64,000 bases of DNA from NCBI GenBank assembly GCA_963576565.1, contig OY755039.1, positions 72,062,771-72,126,770 on the forward strand, given 5' to 3'. The DNA is from Aspidapion aeneum. Its lineage: Eukaryota; Arthropoda; Insecta; Coleoptera; Brentidae. Position 1 is the stretch's first letter. Every line of letters begins with the position of its first letter. Of the stretch, positions 24,801 through 37,694 are shown piece by piece. The position numbers and the translations under genes are program-made. Below the pieces are notes generated by a model. That model saw only the letters and a list, made by a program, of their open reading frames with translations. It was not told the origin of the DNA and did no database searches.

Positions 24801-27800
24801 TCTGTCTGTATGTCTGTCTGTATGTCTGTCTGTATGTCTGTCTGTATGTCTGTCTGTATGTCTGTATGTCTGTCTGTATGTCTGTCTGTATGTCTGTCTG
24901 TATGTCTGTCTGTATGTCTGTCTGTATGTCTGTCTGTATGTCTGTCTGTATGTCTGTCTGTATGTCTGTCTGTATGTCTGTCTGTATGTCTGTCTGTATG
25001 TCTGTCTGTATGTCTGTCTGTATGTCTGTCTGTATGTCTGTCTGTATGTCTGTCTGTATGTCTGTCTGTATGTCTGTCTGTATGTCTGTCTGTATGTCTG
25101 TCTGTATGTCTGTCTGTATGTCTGTCTGTATGTCTGTCTGTATGTCTGTCTGTATGTCTGTCTGTATGTCTGTCTGTATGTCTGTCTGTATGTCTGTCTG
25201 TATGTCTGTCTGTATGTCTGTCTGTATGTCTGTCTGTATGTCTGTATGTCTGTCTGTATGTCTGTCTGTATGTCTGTCTGTATGTCTGTCTGTATGTCTG
25301 TCTGTATGTCTGTCTGTATGTCTGTCTGTATGTCTGTCTGTATGTCTGTCTGTATGTCTGTCTGTATGTCTGTCTGTATGTCTGTCTGTATGTCTGTCTG
25401 TATGTCTGTCTGTATGTCTGTCTGTATGTCTGTCTGTATGTCTGTCTGTATGTCTGTCTGTATGTCTGTCTGTATGTCTGTCTGTATGTCTGTCTGTATG
25501 TCTGTCTGTATGTCTGTCTGTATGTCTGTCTGTATGTCTGTCTGTATGTCTGTCTGTATGTCTGTCTGTATGTCTGTCTGTATGTCTGTCTGTATGTCTG
25601 TCTGTATGTCTGTCTGTATGTCTGTCTGTATGTCTGTCTGTATGTCTGTCTGTATGTCTGTCTGTATGTCTGTCTGTATGTCTGTCTGTATGTCTGTCTG
25701 TATGTCTGTCTGTATGTCTGTCTGTATGTCTGTCTGTATGTCTGTCTGTATGTCTGTCTGTATGTCTGTCTGTATGTCTGTCTGTATGTCTGTCTGTATG
25801 TCTGTCTGTATGTCTGTCTGTATGTCTGTCTGTATGTCTGTCTGTATGTCTGTCTGTATGTCTGTCTGTATGTCTGTCTGTATGTCTGTCTGTATGTCTG
25901 TCTGTATGTCTGTCTGTATGTCTGTCTGTATGTCTGTCTGTATGTCTGTCTGTATGTCTGTCTGTATGTCTGTCTGTATGTCTGTCTGTATGTCTGTCTG
26001 TATGTCTGTCTGTATGTCTGTCTGTATGTCTGTCTGTATGTCTGTCTGTATGTCTGTCTGTATGTCTGTCTGTATGTCTGTCTGTATGTCTGTCTGTCTG
26101 TATGTCTGTCTGTATGTCTGTCTGTCTGTCTGTATGTCTGTCTGTCTGTCTGTCTGTATGTCTGTCTGTATGTCTGTCTGTATGTCTGTCTGTCTGTCTG
26201 TATGTCTGTCTGTATGTCTGTCTGTATGTCTGTCTGTATGTCTGTCTGTATGTCTGTCTGTATGTCTGTCTGTATGTCTGTCTGTATGTCTGTCTGTATG
26301 TCTGTCTGTATGTCTGTCTGTATGTCTGTCTGTATGTCTGTCTGTATGTCTGTCTGTATGTCTGTCTGTATGTCTGTCTGTATGTCTGTCTGTATGTCTG
26401 TCTGTATGTCTGTCTGTATGTCTGTCTGTATGTCTGTCTGTATGTCTGTCTGTATGTCTGTCTGTATGTCTGTCTGTATGTCTGTCTGTATGTCTGTCTG
26501 TATGTCTGTCTGTATGTCTGTCTGTATGTCTGTCTGTATGTCTGTCTGTATGTCTGTCTGTATGTCTGTCTGTATGTCTGTCTGTATGTCTGTCTGTATG
26601 TCTGTCTGTATGTCTGTCTGTATGTCTGTCTGTATGTCTGTCTGTATGTCTGTCTGTATGTCTGTCTGTATGTCTGTCTGTATGTCTGTCTGTATGTCTG
26701 TCTGTATGTCTGTCTGTATGTCTGTCTGTATGTCTGTCTGTATGTCTGTCTGTATGTCTGTCTGTATGTCTGTCTGTATGTCTGTCTGTATGTCTGTCTG
26801 TATGTCTGTCTGTATGTCTGTCTGTATGTCTGTCTGTATGTCTGTCTGTATGTCTGTCTGTCTGTCTGTCTGTATGTCTGTCTGTATGTCTGTCTGTATG
26901 TCTGTCTGTATGTCTGTCTGTATGTCTGTCTGTATGTCTGTCTGTCTGTATGTCTGTCTGTATGTCTGTCTGTATGTCTGTCTGTATGTCTGTCTGTATG
27001 TCTGTCTGTATGTCTGTCTGTATGTCTGTCTGTATGTCTGTATGTCTGTCTGTATGTCTGTCTGTATGTCTGTCTGTCTGTATGTCTGTCTGTATGTCTG
27101 TCTGTATGTCTGTCTGTATGTCTGTCTGTATGTCTGTCTGTATGTCTGTCTGTATGTCTGTCTGTATGTCTGTCTGTATGTCTGTCTGTATGTCTGTCTG
27201 TATGTCTGTCTGTATGTCTGTCTGTATGTCTGTCTGTATGTCTGTCTGTATGTCTGTCTGTATGTCTGTCTGTATGTCTGTCTGTATGTCTGTCTGTATG
27301 TCTGTCTGTATGTCTGTCTGTATGTCTGTCTGTATGTCTGTCTGTATGTCTGTCTGTATGTCTGTCTGTATGTCTGTCTGTATGTCTGTCTGTATGTCTG
27401 TATGTCTGTCTGTATGTCTGTCTGTATGTCTGTCTGTATGTCTGTCTGTATGTCTGTCTGTATGTCTGTCTGTATGTCTGTCTGTATGTCTGTCTGTATG
27501 TCTGTCTGTATGTCTGTCTGTATGTCTGTCTGTATGTCTGTCTGTATGTCTGTCTGTATGTCTGTCTGTATGTCTGTCTGTATGTCTGTCTGTATGTCTG
27601 TCTGTATGTCTGTCTGTATGTCTGTCTGTATGTCTGTCTGTATGTCTGTCTGTATGTCTGTCTGTATGTCTGTCTGTATGTCTGTCTGTATGTCTGTCTG
27701 TATGTCTGTCTGTATGTCTGTCTGTATGTCTGTCTGTATGTCTGTCTGTATGTCTGTCTGTATGTCTGTCTGTATGTCTGTCTGTATGTCTGTCTGTATG

Positions 27801-30800
27801 TCTGTCTGTATGTCTGTCTGTATGTCTGTCTGTATGTCTGTCTGTATGTCTGTCTGTATGTCTGTCTGTATGTCTGTCTGTATGTCTGTCTGTATGTCTG
27901 TCTGTATGTCTGTCTGTATGTCTGTCTGTATGTCTGTCTGTATGTCTGTCTGTATGTCTGTCTGTATGTCTGTCTGTATGTCTGTCTGTATGTCTGTCTG
28001 TATGTCTGTCTGTATGTCTGTCTGTATGTCTGTCTGTATGTCTGTCTGTATGTCTGTCTGTATGTCTGTCTGTATGTCTGTCTGTATGTCTGTCTGTATG
28101 TCTGTCTGTATGTCTGTCTGTATGTCTGTCTGTATGTCTGTCTGTATGTCTGTCTGTATGTCTGTCTGTATGTCTGTCTGTATGTCTGTCTGTATGTCTG
28201 TCTGTATGTCTGTCTGTATGTCTGTCTGTATGTCTGTCTGTATGTCTGTCTGTATGTCTGTCTGTATGTCTGTCTGTATGTCTGTCTGTATGTCTGTATG
28301 TCTGTCTGTATGTCTGTCTGTATGTCTGTCTGTATGTCTGTCTGTATGTCTGTCTGTATGTCTGTCTGTATGTCTGTCTGTATGTCTGTCTGTATGTCTG
28401 TCTGTATGTCTGTCTGTATGTCTGTCTGTATGTCTGTCTGTATGTCTGTCTGTATGTCTGTCTGTATGTCTGTCTGTATGTCTGTCTGTATGTCTGTCTG
28501 TATGTCTGTCTGTATGTCTGTCTGTATGTCTGTCTGTATGTCTGTCTGTATGTCTGTCTGTATGTCTGTCTGTATGTCTGTCTGTATGTCTGTCTGTATG
28601 TCTGTCTGTATGTCTGTCTGTATGTCTGTCTGTATGTCTGTCTGTATGTCTGTCTGTATGTCTGTCTGTATGTCTGTCTGTATGTCTGTCTGTATGTCTG
28701 TCTGTATGTCTGTCTGTATGTCTGTCTGTATGTCTGTCTGTATGTCTGTCTGTATGTCTGTCTGTATGTCTGTCTGTATGTCTGTCTGTATGTCTGTCTG
28801 TATGTCTGTCTGTATGTCTGTCTGTATGTCTGTCTGTATGTCTGTCTGTATGTCTGTCTGTATGTCTGTCTGTATGTCTGTCTGTATGTCTGTCTGTATG
28901 TCTGTCTGTATGTCTGTCTGTATGTCTGTCTGTATGTCTGTCTGTATGTCTGTCTGTATGTCTGTCTGTATGTCTGTCTGTATGTCTGTCTGTATGTCTG
29001 TCTGTATGTCTGTCTGTATGTCTGTCTGTATGTCTGTCTGTATGTCTGTCTGTATGTCTGTCTGTATGTCTGTCTGTATGTCTGTCTGTATGTCTGTCTG
29101 TATGTCTGTCTGTATGTCTGTCTGTATGTCTGTCTGTATGTCTGTCTGTATGTCTGTCTGTATGTCTGTCTGTATGTCTGTCTGTATGTCTGTCTGTATG
29201 TCTGTCTGTATGTCTGTCTGTATGTCTGTCTGTATGTCTGTCTGTATGTCTGTCTGTATGTCTGTCTGTATGTCTGTCTGTATGTCTGTCTGTATGTCTG
29301 TCTGTATGTCTGTCTGTATGTCTGTCTGTATGTCTGTCTGTATGTCTGTCTGTATGTCTGTCTGTATGTCTGTCTGTATGTCTGTCTGTATGTCTGTCTG
29401 TATGTCTGTCTGTATGTCTGTCTGTATGTCTGTCTGTATGTCTGTCTGTATGTCTGTCTGTATGTCTGTCTGTATGTCTGTCTGTATGTCTGTCTGTATG
29501 TCTGTCTGTATGTCTGTCTGTATGTCTGTCTGTATGTCTGTCTGTATGTCTGTCTGTATGTCTGTCTGTATGTCTGTCTGTATGTCTGTCTGTATGTCTG
29601 TCTGTATGTCTGTCTGTATGTCTGTCTGTATGTCTGTCTGTATGTCTGTCTGTATGTCTGTCTGTATGTCTGTCTGTATGTCTGTCTGTATGTCTGTCTG
29701 TATGTCTGTCTGTATGTCTGTCTGTATGTCTGTCTGTATGTCTGTCTGTATGTCTGTCTGTATGTCTGTCTGTATGTCTGTCTGTATGTCTGTCTGTATG
29801 TCTGTCTGTATGTCTGTCTGTATGTCTGTCTGTATGTCTGTCTGTATGTCTGTCTGTATGTCTGTCTGTATGTCTGTCTGTATGTCTGTCTGTATGTCTG
29901 TCTGTATGTCTGTCTGTATGTCTGTCTGTATGTCTGTCTGTATGTCTGTCTGTATGTCTGTCTGTATGTCTGTCTGTATGTCTGTCTGTATGTCTGTCTG
30001 TATGTCTGTCTGTATGTCTGTCTGTATGTCTGTCTGTATGTCTGTCTGTATGTCTGTCTGTATGTCTGTCTGTATGTCTGTCTGTATGTCTGTCTGTATG
30101 TCTGTCTGTATGTCTGTCTGTATGTCTGTCTGTATGTCTGTCTGTATGTCTGTCTGTATGTCTGTCTGTATGTCTGTCTGTATGTCTGTCTGTATGTCTG
30201 TCTGTATGTCTGTCTGTATGTCTGTCTGTATGTCTGTCTGTATGTCTGTCTGTATGTCTGTCTGTATGTCTGTCTGTATGTCTGTCTGTATGTCTGTCTG
30301 TATGTCTGTCTGTATGTCTGTCTGTATGTCTGTCTGTATGTCTGTCTGTATGTCTGTCTGTATGTCTGTCTGTATGTCTGTCTGTATGTCTGTCTGTATG
30401 TCTGTCTGTATGTCTGTCTGTATGTCTGTCTGTATGTCTGTCTGTATGTCTGTCTGTATGTCTGTCTGTATGTCTGTCTGTATGTCTGTCTGTATGTCTG
30501 TCTGTATGTCTGTCTGTATGTCTGTCTGTATGTCTGTCTGTATGTCTGTCTGTATGTCTGTCTGTATGTCTGTCTGTATGTCTGTCTGTATGTCTGTCTG
30601 TATGTCTGTCTGTATGTCTGTCTGTATGTCTGTCTGTATGTCTGTCTGTATGTCTGTCTGTATGTCTGTCTGTATGTCTGTCTGTATGTCTGTCTGTATG
30701 TCTGTCTGTATGTCTGTCTGTATGTCTGTCTGTATGTCTGTCTGTATGTCTGTCTGTATGTCTGTCTGTATGTCTGTCTGTATGTCTGTCTGTATGTCTG

Positions 30801-33800
30801 TCTGTATGTCTGTCTGTATGTCTGTCTGTATGTCTGTCTGTCTGTCTGTATGTCTGTCTGTCTGTATGTCTGTCTGTCTGTCTGTCTGTATGTCTGTCTG
30901 TCTGTCTGTATGTCTGTCTGTATGTCTGTCTTTATGTCTGTCTGTATGTCTGTCTGTATGTCTGTCTGTATGTCTGTCTGTATGTCTGTCTGTATGTCTG
31001 TCTGTATGTCTGTCTGTATGTCTGTCTGTATGTCTGTCTGTATGTCTGTCTGTATGTCTGTCTGTATGTCTGTCTGTATGTCTGTCTGTATGTCTGTCTG
31101 TATGTCTGTCTGTATGTCTGTCTGTATGTCTGTCTGTATGTCTGTCTGTATGTCTGTCTGTATGTCTGTCTGTATGTCTGTCTGTATGTCTGTCTGTATG
31201 TCTGTCTGTATGTCTGTCTGTATGTCTGTCTGTATGTCTGTCTGTATGTCTGTCTGTATGTCTGTCTGTATGTCTGTCTGTATGTCTGTCTGTATGTCTG
31301 TCTGTATGTCTGTCTGTATGTCTGTCTGTATGTCTGTCTGTATGTCTGTCTGTATGTCTGTCTGTATGTCTGTCTGTATGTCTGTCTGTATGTCTGTCTG
31401 TATGTCTGTCTGTATGTCTGTCTGTATGTCTGTCTGTATGTCTGTCTGTATGTCTGTCTGTATGTCTGTCTGTATGTCTGTCTGTATGTCTGTCTGTATG
31501 TCTGTCTGTATGTCTGTCTGTATGTCTGTCTGTATGTCTGTCTGTATGTCTGTCTGTATGTCTGTCTGTATGTCTGTCTGTATGTCTGTCTGTATGTCTG
31601 TCTGTATGTCTGTCTGTATGTCTGTCTGTATGTCTGTCTGTATGTCTGTCTGTATGTCTGTCTGTATGTCTGTCTGTATGTCTGTCTGTATGTCTGTCTG
31701 TATGTCTGTCTGTATGTCTGTCTGTATGTCTGTCTGTATGTCTGTCTGTATGTCTGTCTGTATGTCTGTCTGTATGTCTGTCTGTATGTCTGTCTGTATG
31801 TCTGTCTGTATGTCTGTCTGTATGTCTGTCTGTATGTCTGTCTGTATGTCTGTCTGTATGTCTGTCTGTATGTCTGTCTGTATGTCTGTCTGTATGTCTG
31901 TCTGTATGTCTGTCTGTATGTCTGTCTGTATGTCTGTCTGTATGTCTGTCTGTATGTCTGTCTGTATGTCTGTCTGTATGTCTGTCTGTATGTCTGTCTG
32001 TATGTCTGTCTGTATGTCTGTCTGTATGTCTGTCTGTATGTCTGTCTGTATGTCTGTCTGTATGTCTGTCTGTATGTCTGTCTGTATGTCTGTCTGTATG
32101 TCTGTCTGTATGTCTGTCTGTATGTCTGTCTGTATGTCTGTCTGTATGTCTGTCTGTATGTCTGTCTGTATGTCTGTCTGTATGTCTGTCTGTATGTCTG
32201 TCTGTATGTCTGTCTGTATGTCTGTCTGTATGTCTGTCTGTATGTCTGTCTGTATGTCTGTCTGTATGTCTGTCTGTATGTCTGTCTGTATGTCTGTCTG
32301 TATGTCTGTCTGTATGTCTGTCTGTATGTCTGTCTGTATGTCTGTCTGTATGTCTGTCTGTATGTCTGTCTGTATGTCTGTCTGTATGTCTGTCTGTATG
32401 TCTGTCTGTATGTCTGTCTGTATGTCTGTCTGTATCTCTGTCTGTATGTCTGTCTGTATGTCTGTCTGTATGTCTGTCTGTATGTCTGTCTGTATGTCTG
32501 TCTGTATGTCTGTCTGTATGTCTGTCTGTATGTCTGTCTGTATGTCTGTCTGTATGTCTGTCTGTATGTCTGTCTGTATGTCTGTCTGTATGTCTGTCTG
32601 TATGTCTGTCTGTATGTCTGTCTGTATGTCTGTCTGTATGTCTGTCTGTATGTCTGTCTGTATGTCTGTCTGTATGTCTGTCTGTATGTCTGTCTGTATG
32701 TCTGTCTGTATGTCTGTCTGTATGTCTGTCGTCTGTATGTCTGTCTGTATGTCTGTCTGTATGTCTGTCTGTATGTCTGTCTGTATGTCTGTCTGTATGT
32801 CTGTCTGTATGTCTGTCTGTATGTCTGTCTGTCTGTATGTCTGTCTGTATGTCTGTCTGTATGTCTGTCTGTATGTCTGTCTGTATGTCTGTCTGTATGT
32901 CTGTCTGTATGTCTGTCTGTATGTCTGTCTGTATGTCTGTCTGTATGTCTGTCTGTATGTCTGTCTGTATGTCTGTCTGTATGTCTGTCTGTATGTCTGT
33001 CTGTATGTCTGTCTGTATGTCTGTCTGTATGTCTGTCTGTATGTCTGTCTGTATGTCTGTCTGTATGTCTGTCTGTATGTCTGTCTGTATGTCTGTCTGT
33101 ATGTCTGTCTGTATGTCTGTCTGTATGTCTGTCTGTATGTCTGTCTGTATGTCTGTCTGTATGTCTGTCTGTATGTCTGTCTGTATGTCTGTCTGTATGT
33201 CTGTCTGTATGTCTGTCTGTATGTCTGTCTGTATGTCTGTCTGTATGTCTGTCTGTATGTCTGTCTGTATGTCTGTCTGTATGTCTGTCTGTATGTCTGT
33301 CTGTATGTCTGTCTGTATGTCTGTCTGTATGTCTGTCTGTATGTCTGTCTGTATGTCTGTCTGTATGTCTGTCTGTATGTCTGTCTGTATGTCTGTCTGT
33401 ATGTCTGTCTGTATGTCTGTCTGTATGTCTGTCTGTATGTCTGTCTGTATGTCTGTCTGTATGTCTGTCTGTATGTCTGTCTGTATGTCTGTCTGTATGT
33501 CTGTCTGTATGTCTGTCTGTATGTCTGTCTGTATGTCTGTCTGTATGTCTGTCTGTATGTCTGTCTGTATGTCTGTCTGTATGTCTGTCTGTATGTCTGT
33601 CTGTATGTCTGTCTGTATGTCTGTCTGTATGTCTGTCTGTATGTCTGTCTGTATGTCTGTCTGTATGTCTGTCTGTATGTCTGTCTGTATGTCTGTCTGT
33701 ATGTCTGTCTGTATGTCTGTCTGTATGTCTGTCTGTATGTCTGTCTGTATGTCTGTCTGTATGTCTGTCTGTATGTCTGTCTGTATGTCTGTCTGTCTGT

Positions 33801-34876
33801 ATGTCTGTCTGTATGTCTGTCAGTATGTCTGTCTGTATGTCTGTCTGTATGTCTGTCTGTATGTCTGTCTGTATGTCTGTCTGTATGTCTGTCTGTATGT
33901 CTGTCTGTATGTCTGTCTGTATGTCTGTCTGTATGTCTGTCTGTATGTCTGTCTGTATGTCTGTCTGTATGTCTGTCTGTATGTCTGTCTGTATGTCTGT
34001 CTGTATGTCTGTCTGTATGTCTGTCTGTATGTCTGTCTGTATGTCTGTCTGTATGTCTGTCTGTATGTCTGTCTGTATGTCTGTCTGTATGTCTGTCTGT
34101 ATGTCTGTCTGTATGTCTGTCTGTATGTCTGTCTGTATGTCTGTCTGTATGTCTGTCTGTATGTCTGTCTGTCTGTATGTCTGTCTGTATGTCTGTCAGT
34201 ATGTCTGTCTGTATGTCTGTCTGTATGTCTGTCTGTATGTCTGTCTGTATGTCTGTCTGTATGTCTGTCTGTATGTCTGTCTGTATGTCTGTCTGTATGT
34301 CTGTCTGTATGTCTGTCTGTATGTCTGTCTGTATGTCTGTCTGTATGTCTGTCTGTCTGTATGTCTGTCTGTATGTCTGTCTGTATGTCTGTCTGTATGT
34401 CTGTCTGTATGTCTGTCTGTATGTCTGTCTGTATGTCTGTCTGTATGTCTGTCTGTATGTCTGTCTGTATGTCTGTCTGTATGTCTGTCTGTATGTCTGT
34501 CTGTATGTCTGTCTGTATGTCTGTCTGTATGTCTGTCTGTATGTCTGTCTGTATGTCTGTCTGTATGTCTGTATGTCTGTCTGTATGTCTGTCTGTATGT
34601 CTGTCTGTCTGTATGTCTGTCTGTATGTCTGTCTGTATGTCTGTCTGTATGTCTGTCTGTATGTCTGTCTGTATGTCTGTCTGTATGTCTGTCTGTATGT
34701 CTGTCTGTATGTCTGTCTGTATGTCTGTCTGTATGTCTGTCTGTATGTCTGTCTGTATGTCTGTCTGTATGTCTGTCTGTATGTCTGTCTGTATGTCTGT
34801 CTGTATGTCTGTCTGTATGTCTGTATGTCTGTCTGTATGTCTGTATGTCTGTATGTCTGTATGTCTGTCTGTCTGT
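15819..34876 (+). repeat. Giant 12-bp tandem array (TATG-TCTG-TCTG)n
   Basis: A 19,058-bp array whose dominant unit is TATGTCTGTCTG, about 1,590 units. It can also be read as about 4,760 tetranucleotides TNTG with a three-step higher order. Departures are almost all whole 4-bp steps (an extra or missing TCTG), for example near 16080, 17660, 19565, 21035, 22945, 26100-26200, 30840-30905 and 34820-34875. True base changes are very rare: 30932 (G to T), 32436 (G to C), 33822 and 34198 (T to A), plus small indels near 16117, 17778 and 32731. The unit length is a multiple of three and contains no stop on either strand, so five- to six-thousand-codon frames run through it on both strands; these are artefacts. 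The array lies in MCFD2 intron 1. Confidence 0.97.
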
Positions 34877-35361
34877 AACGACCAACGCGCATAACTCAAA
34901 AACCGCTTGCCCGATTTGACTGAAATTTGGTACCTCAGCTGAGTCTTGGGTCGAGATGGTTTCATTTAAAAATGAATAAATTCCACGAACGCAAGCCAAC
35001 AAATGGATGGGGGTAGATTTTAAAAATTGGAGTTTATATGAAAATATGGCGTGTGTGATATCAAACGAAAGGTAATTGAGTCTGCAGTTAATCAAAATAC
35101 ATTTTAGTTTATTTAAAAAAAGGGTGGGGGTAAATGTCAAAAATTAGAGTTTAAATGAAAATATGGCTTGTGTGGTATCAAACTAAAAGTAATTGAGTCT
35201 GGAGTTAAACAAAATACATTTTGGTTTAAAAAAAGGGTGGGGGTAAATGTAAAAAATTAGAGTTTAGGTCAAAACATGGCTTGTGTGGTATCAAACGAAA
35301 GGTATTTGAGTCTGGAGTTGAATAAAATATATTACAGTTTTAATTTATATTAGCTTACACG
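34877..35361 (+). mobile_element. TCTG element A, right part (parent of the giant array)
   Basis: Directly after the array come TAACGACCAACGCGCATAAC, then ACCGCTTGCCCGATTT, GAAATTTGGTACC and three roughly 118-bp subrepeats (GGGTGGGGGTA ... GTGTGATATCAAACGAAAGG). This is the same order as in copies B and C at 37511 and 43871. The right end is cut inside the terminal hairpin (AGCTTACACGTACA) and joins the dispersed repeat at 35362. The left part (AGCTCACAC hairpin, GTTGCTCCGATTTC, GTTGCGCC) is absent and presumably lies in or beyond the gap. Confidence 0.85.
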
Positions 35362-36534
35362 TACATTGTGACTAACTAAAAAATACAATAATTTTCATAC
35401 GAAATCAAAATCACCAACAAACTGTTTTGGAGGGAGCCAAATAATACAACAATTTTAAAAGTTAATTTATATTTTAGTGAAAATGTTATTTCTACAGTTT
35501 TTAATAAAAATTCAAAAACTCAAAATATTAGGTAGAAAGATACATCAACTGGCTGCATGAAAGTGAAAGCAAAACTGTCCTACCTATTACCGTTTTTAAG
35601 ATATTTGACAAAAAGTAGGTTACTATCAATCTTAAGCTATAGGGGTCGCGACGCTACCTATAATGCGACGCCGAGCAAAGCACTGTTTTTTCCTAACTTC
35701 GTATAGAGTCATTAAACAGCATGCCAAGTTATATCAAAATCACCCAAAAATTGAATATTTCAAATTTGACTGCCCGACCATAAGGGCACAAACTGTTTAA
35801 AAACTCATTGAAATACTATCTTTGGTCAGGCCTTTTGCCAGTTTGTTACCTTATCTTTATTCTGCGCGGACACAGTAGCATTTCCTTTCGCTCTTACTTT
35901 TATTAAAAGTAACTAAGTCGCTAATTAGCGCCAGTTAGTAGTGATTAAGTGATAGAAGATTTATAGGGTATTTTGTTTAGAAAAAAATTTAAACTAAATT
36001 TAATTTTAAGATTTAAACAAATTTCTTGTTCTATTTTCTCTTTGTTCGCGAGTCCACAAAATCAACAAATATGTCAATAAAAAGGTATAGTTATGTTCAC
36101 CATATACAAACGTCAATTACGTATATGATATTTTTCATATCTCTGTGTTTACCACCAATTATTATTTTGTTGTACATTCAAAAGGTCTTTTTTACCGACT
36201 TGAAGTTATCTTTTATTTACAGTTAAGGTAACCATAAGAGTAACGAAATTCGGAAATATAGTGCCTCACCAAAAACACCCATCTTCTTTGACCTTGACTG
36301 TATCTATTGTTTTCGTGGGCCTCAATATGAGAATATCTTGCATAGAGGCCCGACTACTCCTTCGCCAAAGTTTTTGATCACATTCAAAGGGAGAATTTAG
36401 ATAGTACCGGATTCCTACTAAAATCACCCCAGTTTTCAAGACTATAAAATTTTTTTTGGTCATATTTCAAAATATTTAATAACAAAAAAAAATATTTATT
36501 AAATATAAACAAATTTTAAAATTTGCACTTGCAG
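35362..36534 (+). other. MCFD2 intron 1, distal part
   Basis: 35362-35402 continues the dispersed repeat split by the giant array (compare 57160-57205, reverse). 35731-35790 resembles 14975-15030. The rest is AT-rich without recognised features up to the acceptor tract TTTGCACTTGCAG ending at 36534. Confidence 0.6.
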
Positions 36535-36754
36535 GAACATTTGGCAGAGAAACAAAGTGAAACCAAGCCTGACCTATCCAACATGACTGATGAAGAGCTT
36601 GATCTGTACTATTTTCTACTTCATGATTTTGACAAAAACTCAAAACTAGATGGTCTAGAACTACTTCAAGCAATAGAAGATACAAGACATGATCATGATG
36701 AGGAAGGCACTGAAGATAATTATACCAAAGAAAGGGATTTTAATCGATTTGTAG
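36535..36754 (+). CDS. MCFD2: MCFD2 homologue, coding exon 2
   Basis: Acceptor TTGCACTTGCAG (ends 36534), phase 0 entry at EHLAEK, donor GTAAGA at 36755, phase 1 exit. It encodes residues 61-133 and the first base of codon 134. It carries the first EF-hand: helix LYYFLLH followed by the Ca2+ loop D91-E102 (DFDKNSKLDGLE) with ligands at D91, D93, N95, D99 and E102, the same pattern as in vertebrate MCFD2. An acidic stretch (DHDEEGTED) follows. In the family Ca2+ binding folds the protein so it can bind LMAN1. Confidence 0.9.
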
Positions 36755-36916
36755 GTAAGAACTTACCTATTGTATATTTTCCAATTTTTTTCCATTATTC
36801 GGTAAGAGCAGATATTGATTTTAAAAAAACAACGAGTTGATTTATAATGAACTATGACTCATTAGTAAATGTCATACATTATGTAAGTATTCCTATAATT
36901 TGTATTGGCTTTTTAG

Positions 36917-37041
36917 AGCTGGTCGATCAACTGCTAAAGGAAAACGATATAAATCAAGATGGGTTCCTGAGTTTTATCGAATACATTGAGGCAAGGAAGA
37001 CAGCTTCCCAAAAACAAGTGCCAAGTGTAGAATTAGTTTAG
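36917..37041 (+). CDS. MCFD2: MCFD2 homologue, terminal coding exon 3
   Basis: Acceptor GGCTTTTTAG (ends 36916). The split codon gives Glu134, then LVDQLLKEND leads into the second EF-hand loop D144-E155 (DINQDGFLSFIE) with ligands D144, N146, D148, S152 and E155. The protein ends 19 residues after the loop at TAG (37039-37041). Intron 2 is only 162 bp, in sharp contrast to the 24-kb intron 1. The total of 174 aa is near the family's usual length. There is no transmembrane segment; a soluble luminal protein is expected. Confidence 0.9.
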
Positions 37042-37053
37042 AACGAAAGCAGT

Positions 37054-37059
37054 AATAAA
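37054..37059 (+). terminator. Polyadenylation signal AATAAA (MCFD2)
   Basis: AATAAA 13 bp after the stop codon, in AT-rich sequence. Other AATAAA motifs occur near 37287 and 37367, so the true site is uncertain. Confidence 0.5.
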
Positions 37060-37510
37060 TAACAAGTTTTATAAAGTTTTTTTGAAAAAAAATAATTTGG
37101 TGTAAAGTAAGGTAAAATGTATTACGTCACCGAAGTTTCTTCGTAACATTTTATAACTAGGAAAATCTAGATCTTTTTCATTTAGATTTTCAAAAAATAC
37201 TGTTGTTTTTTAAAAACAGCAAAAGTTTCAACAATTTTCCGTTTTATTTAAGTATTTCTGTTTACGAGTATGGAATGCGTAACAATTAATAAATTATGTA
37301 AATTATATAAAGTTTACTATGTGTCATTTAATTTTAACATGAACATAATTAGGCTCAATTAGCTATTAAATAAATACCAATCCAAAAAGTAACGCCATAA
37401 TAATAATGACGATTACACTTGTAAAAGAAAGTAACAACAATGAACTTCAAATAATATCCAAAACATGATATTGAAAGTCATACAGGATGAACCATAAGTA
37501 GTATAATATT
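37060..37510. other. Intergenic, nothing recognised
   Basis: AT-rich sequence between the MCFD2 terminus and TCTG element B. No gene-like frame or known repeat is seen. Confidence 0.6.
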
Positions 37511-37648
37511 ATCTCACACATATACTATACTTTAGTAGTGTGAGCTATAGTGATCCTAATTTTTTCAAGAAAAAAAAAGTTGCTCCGATTTCAAAATTTT
37601 TTATATATCTTTGCGTTTCAGATGATTTTGAAACTTTTTTGTTGCGCC

Positions 37649-37694
<46 letters not shown>

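Noticed and set aside
15600..34919. Open frames of 5,000-6,400 codons on both strands
   Set aside because: They only reflect a 12-bp unit without stop codons (MSVC, CLYV, RQTY, TDRH repeats). There is no unique coding sequence, and they run through an assembly gap.
36026..36226. Short hydrophobic frame in MCFD2 intron 1
   Set aside because: AT-rich intron sequence, no similarity, no splice sites that would keep the protein frame.
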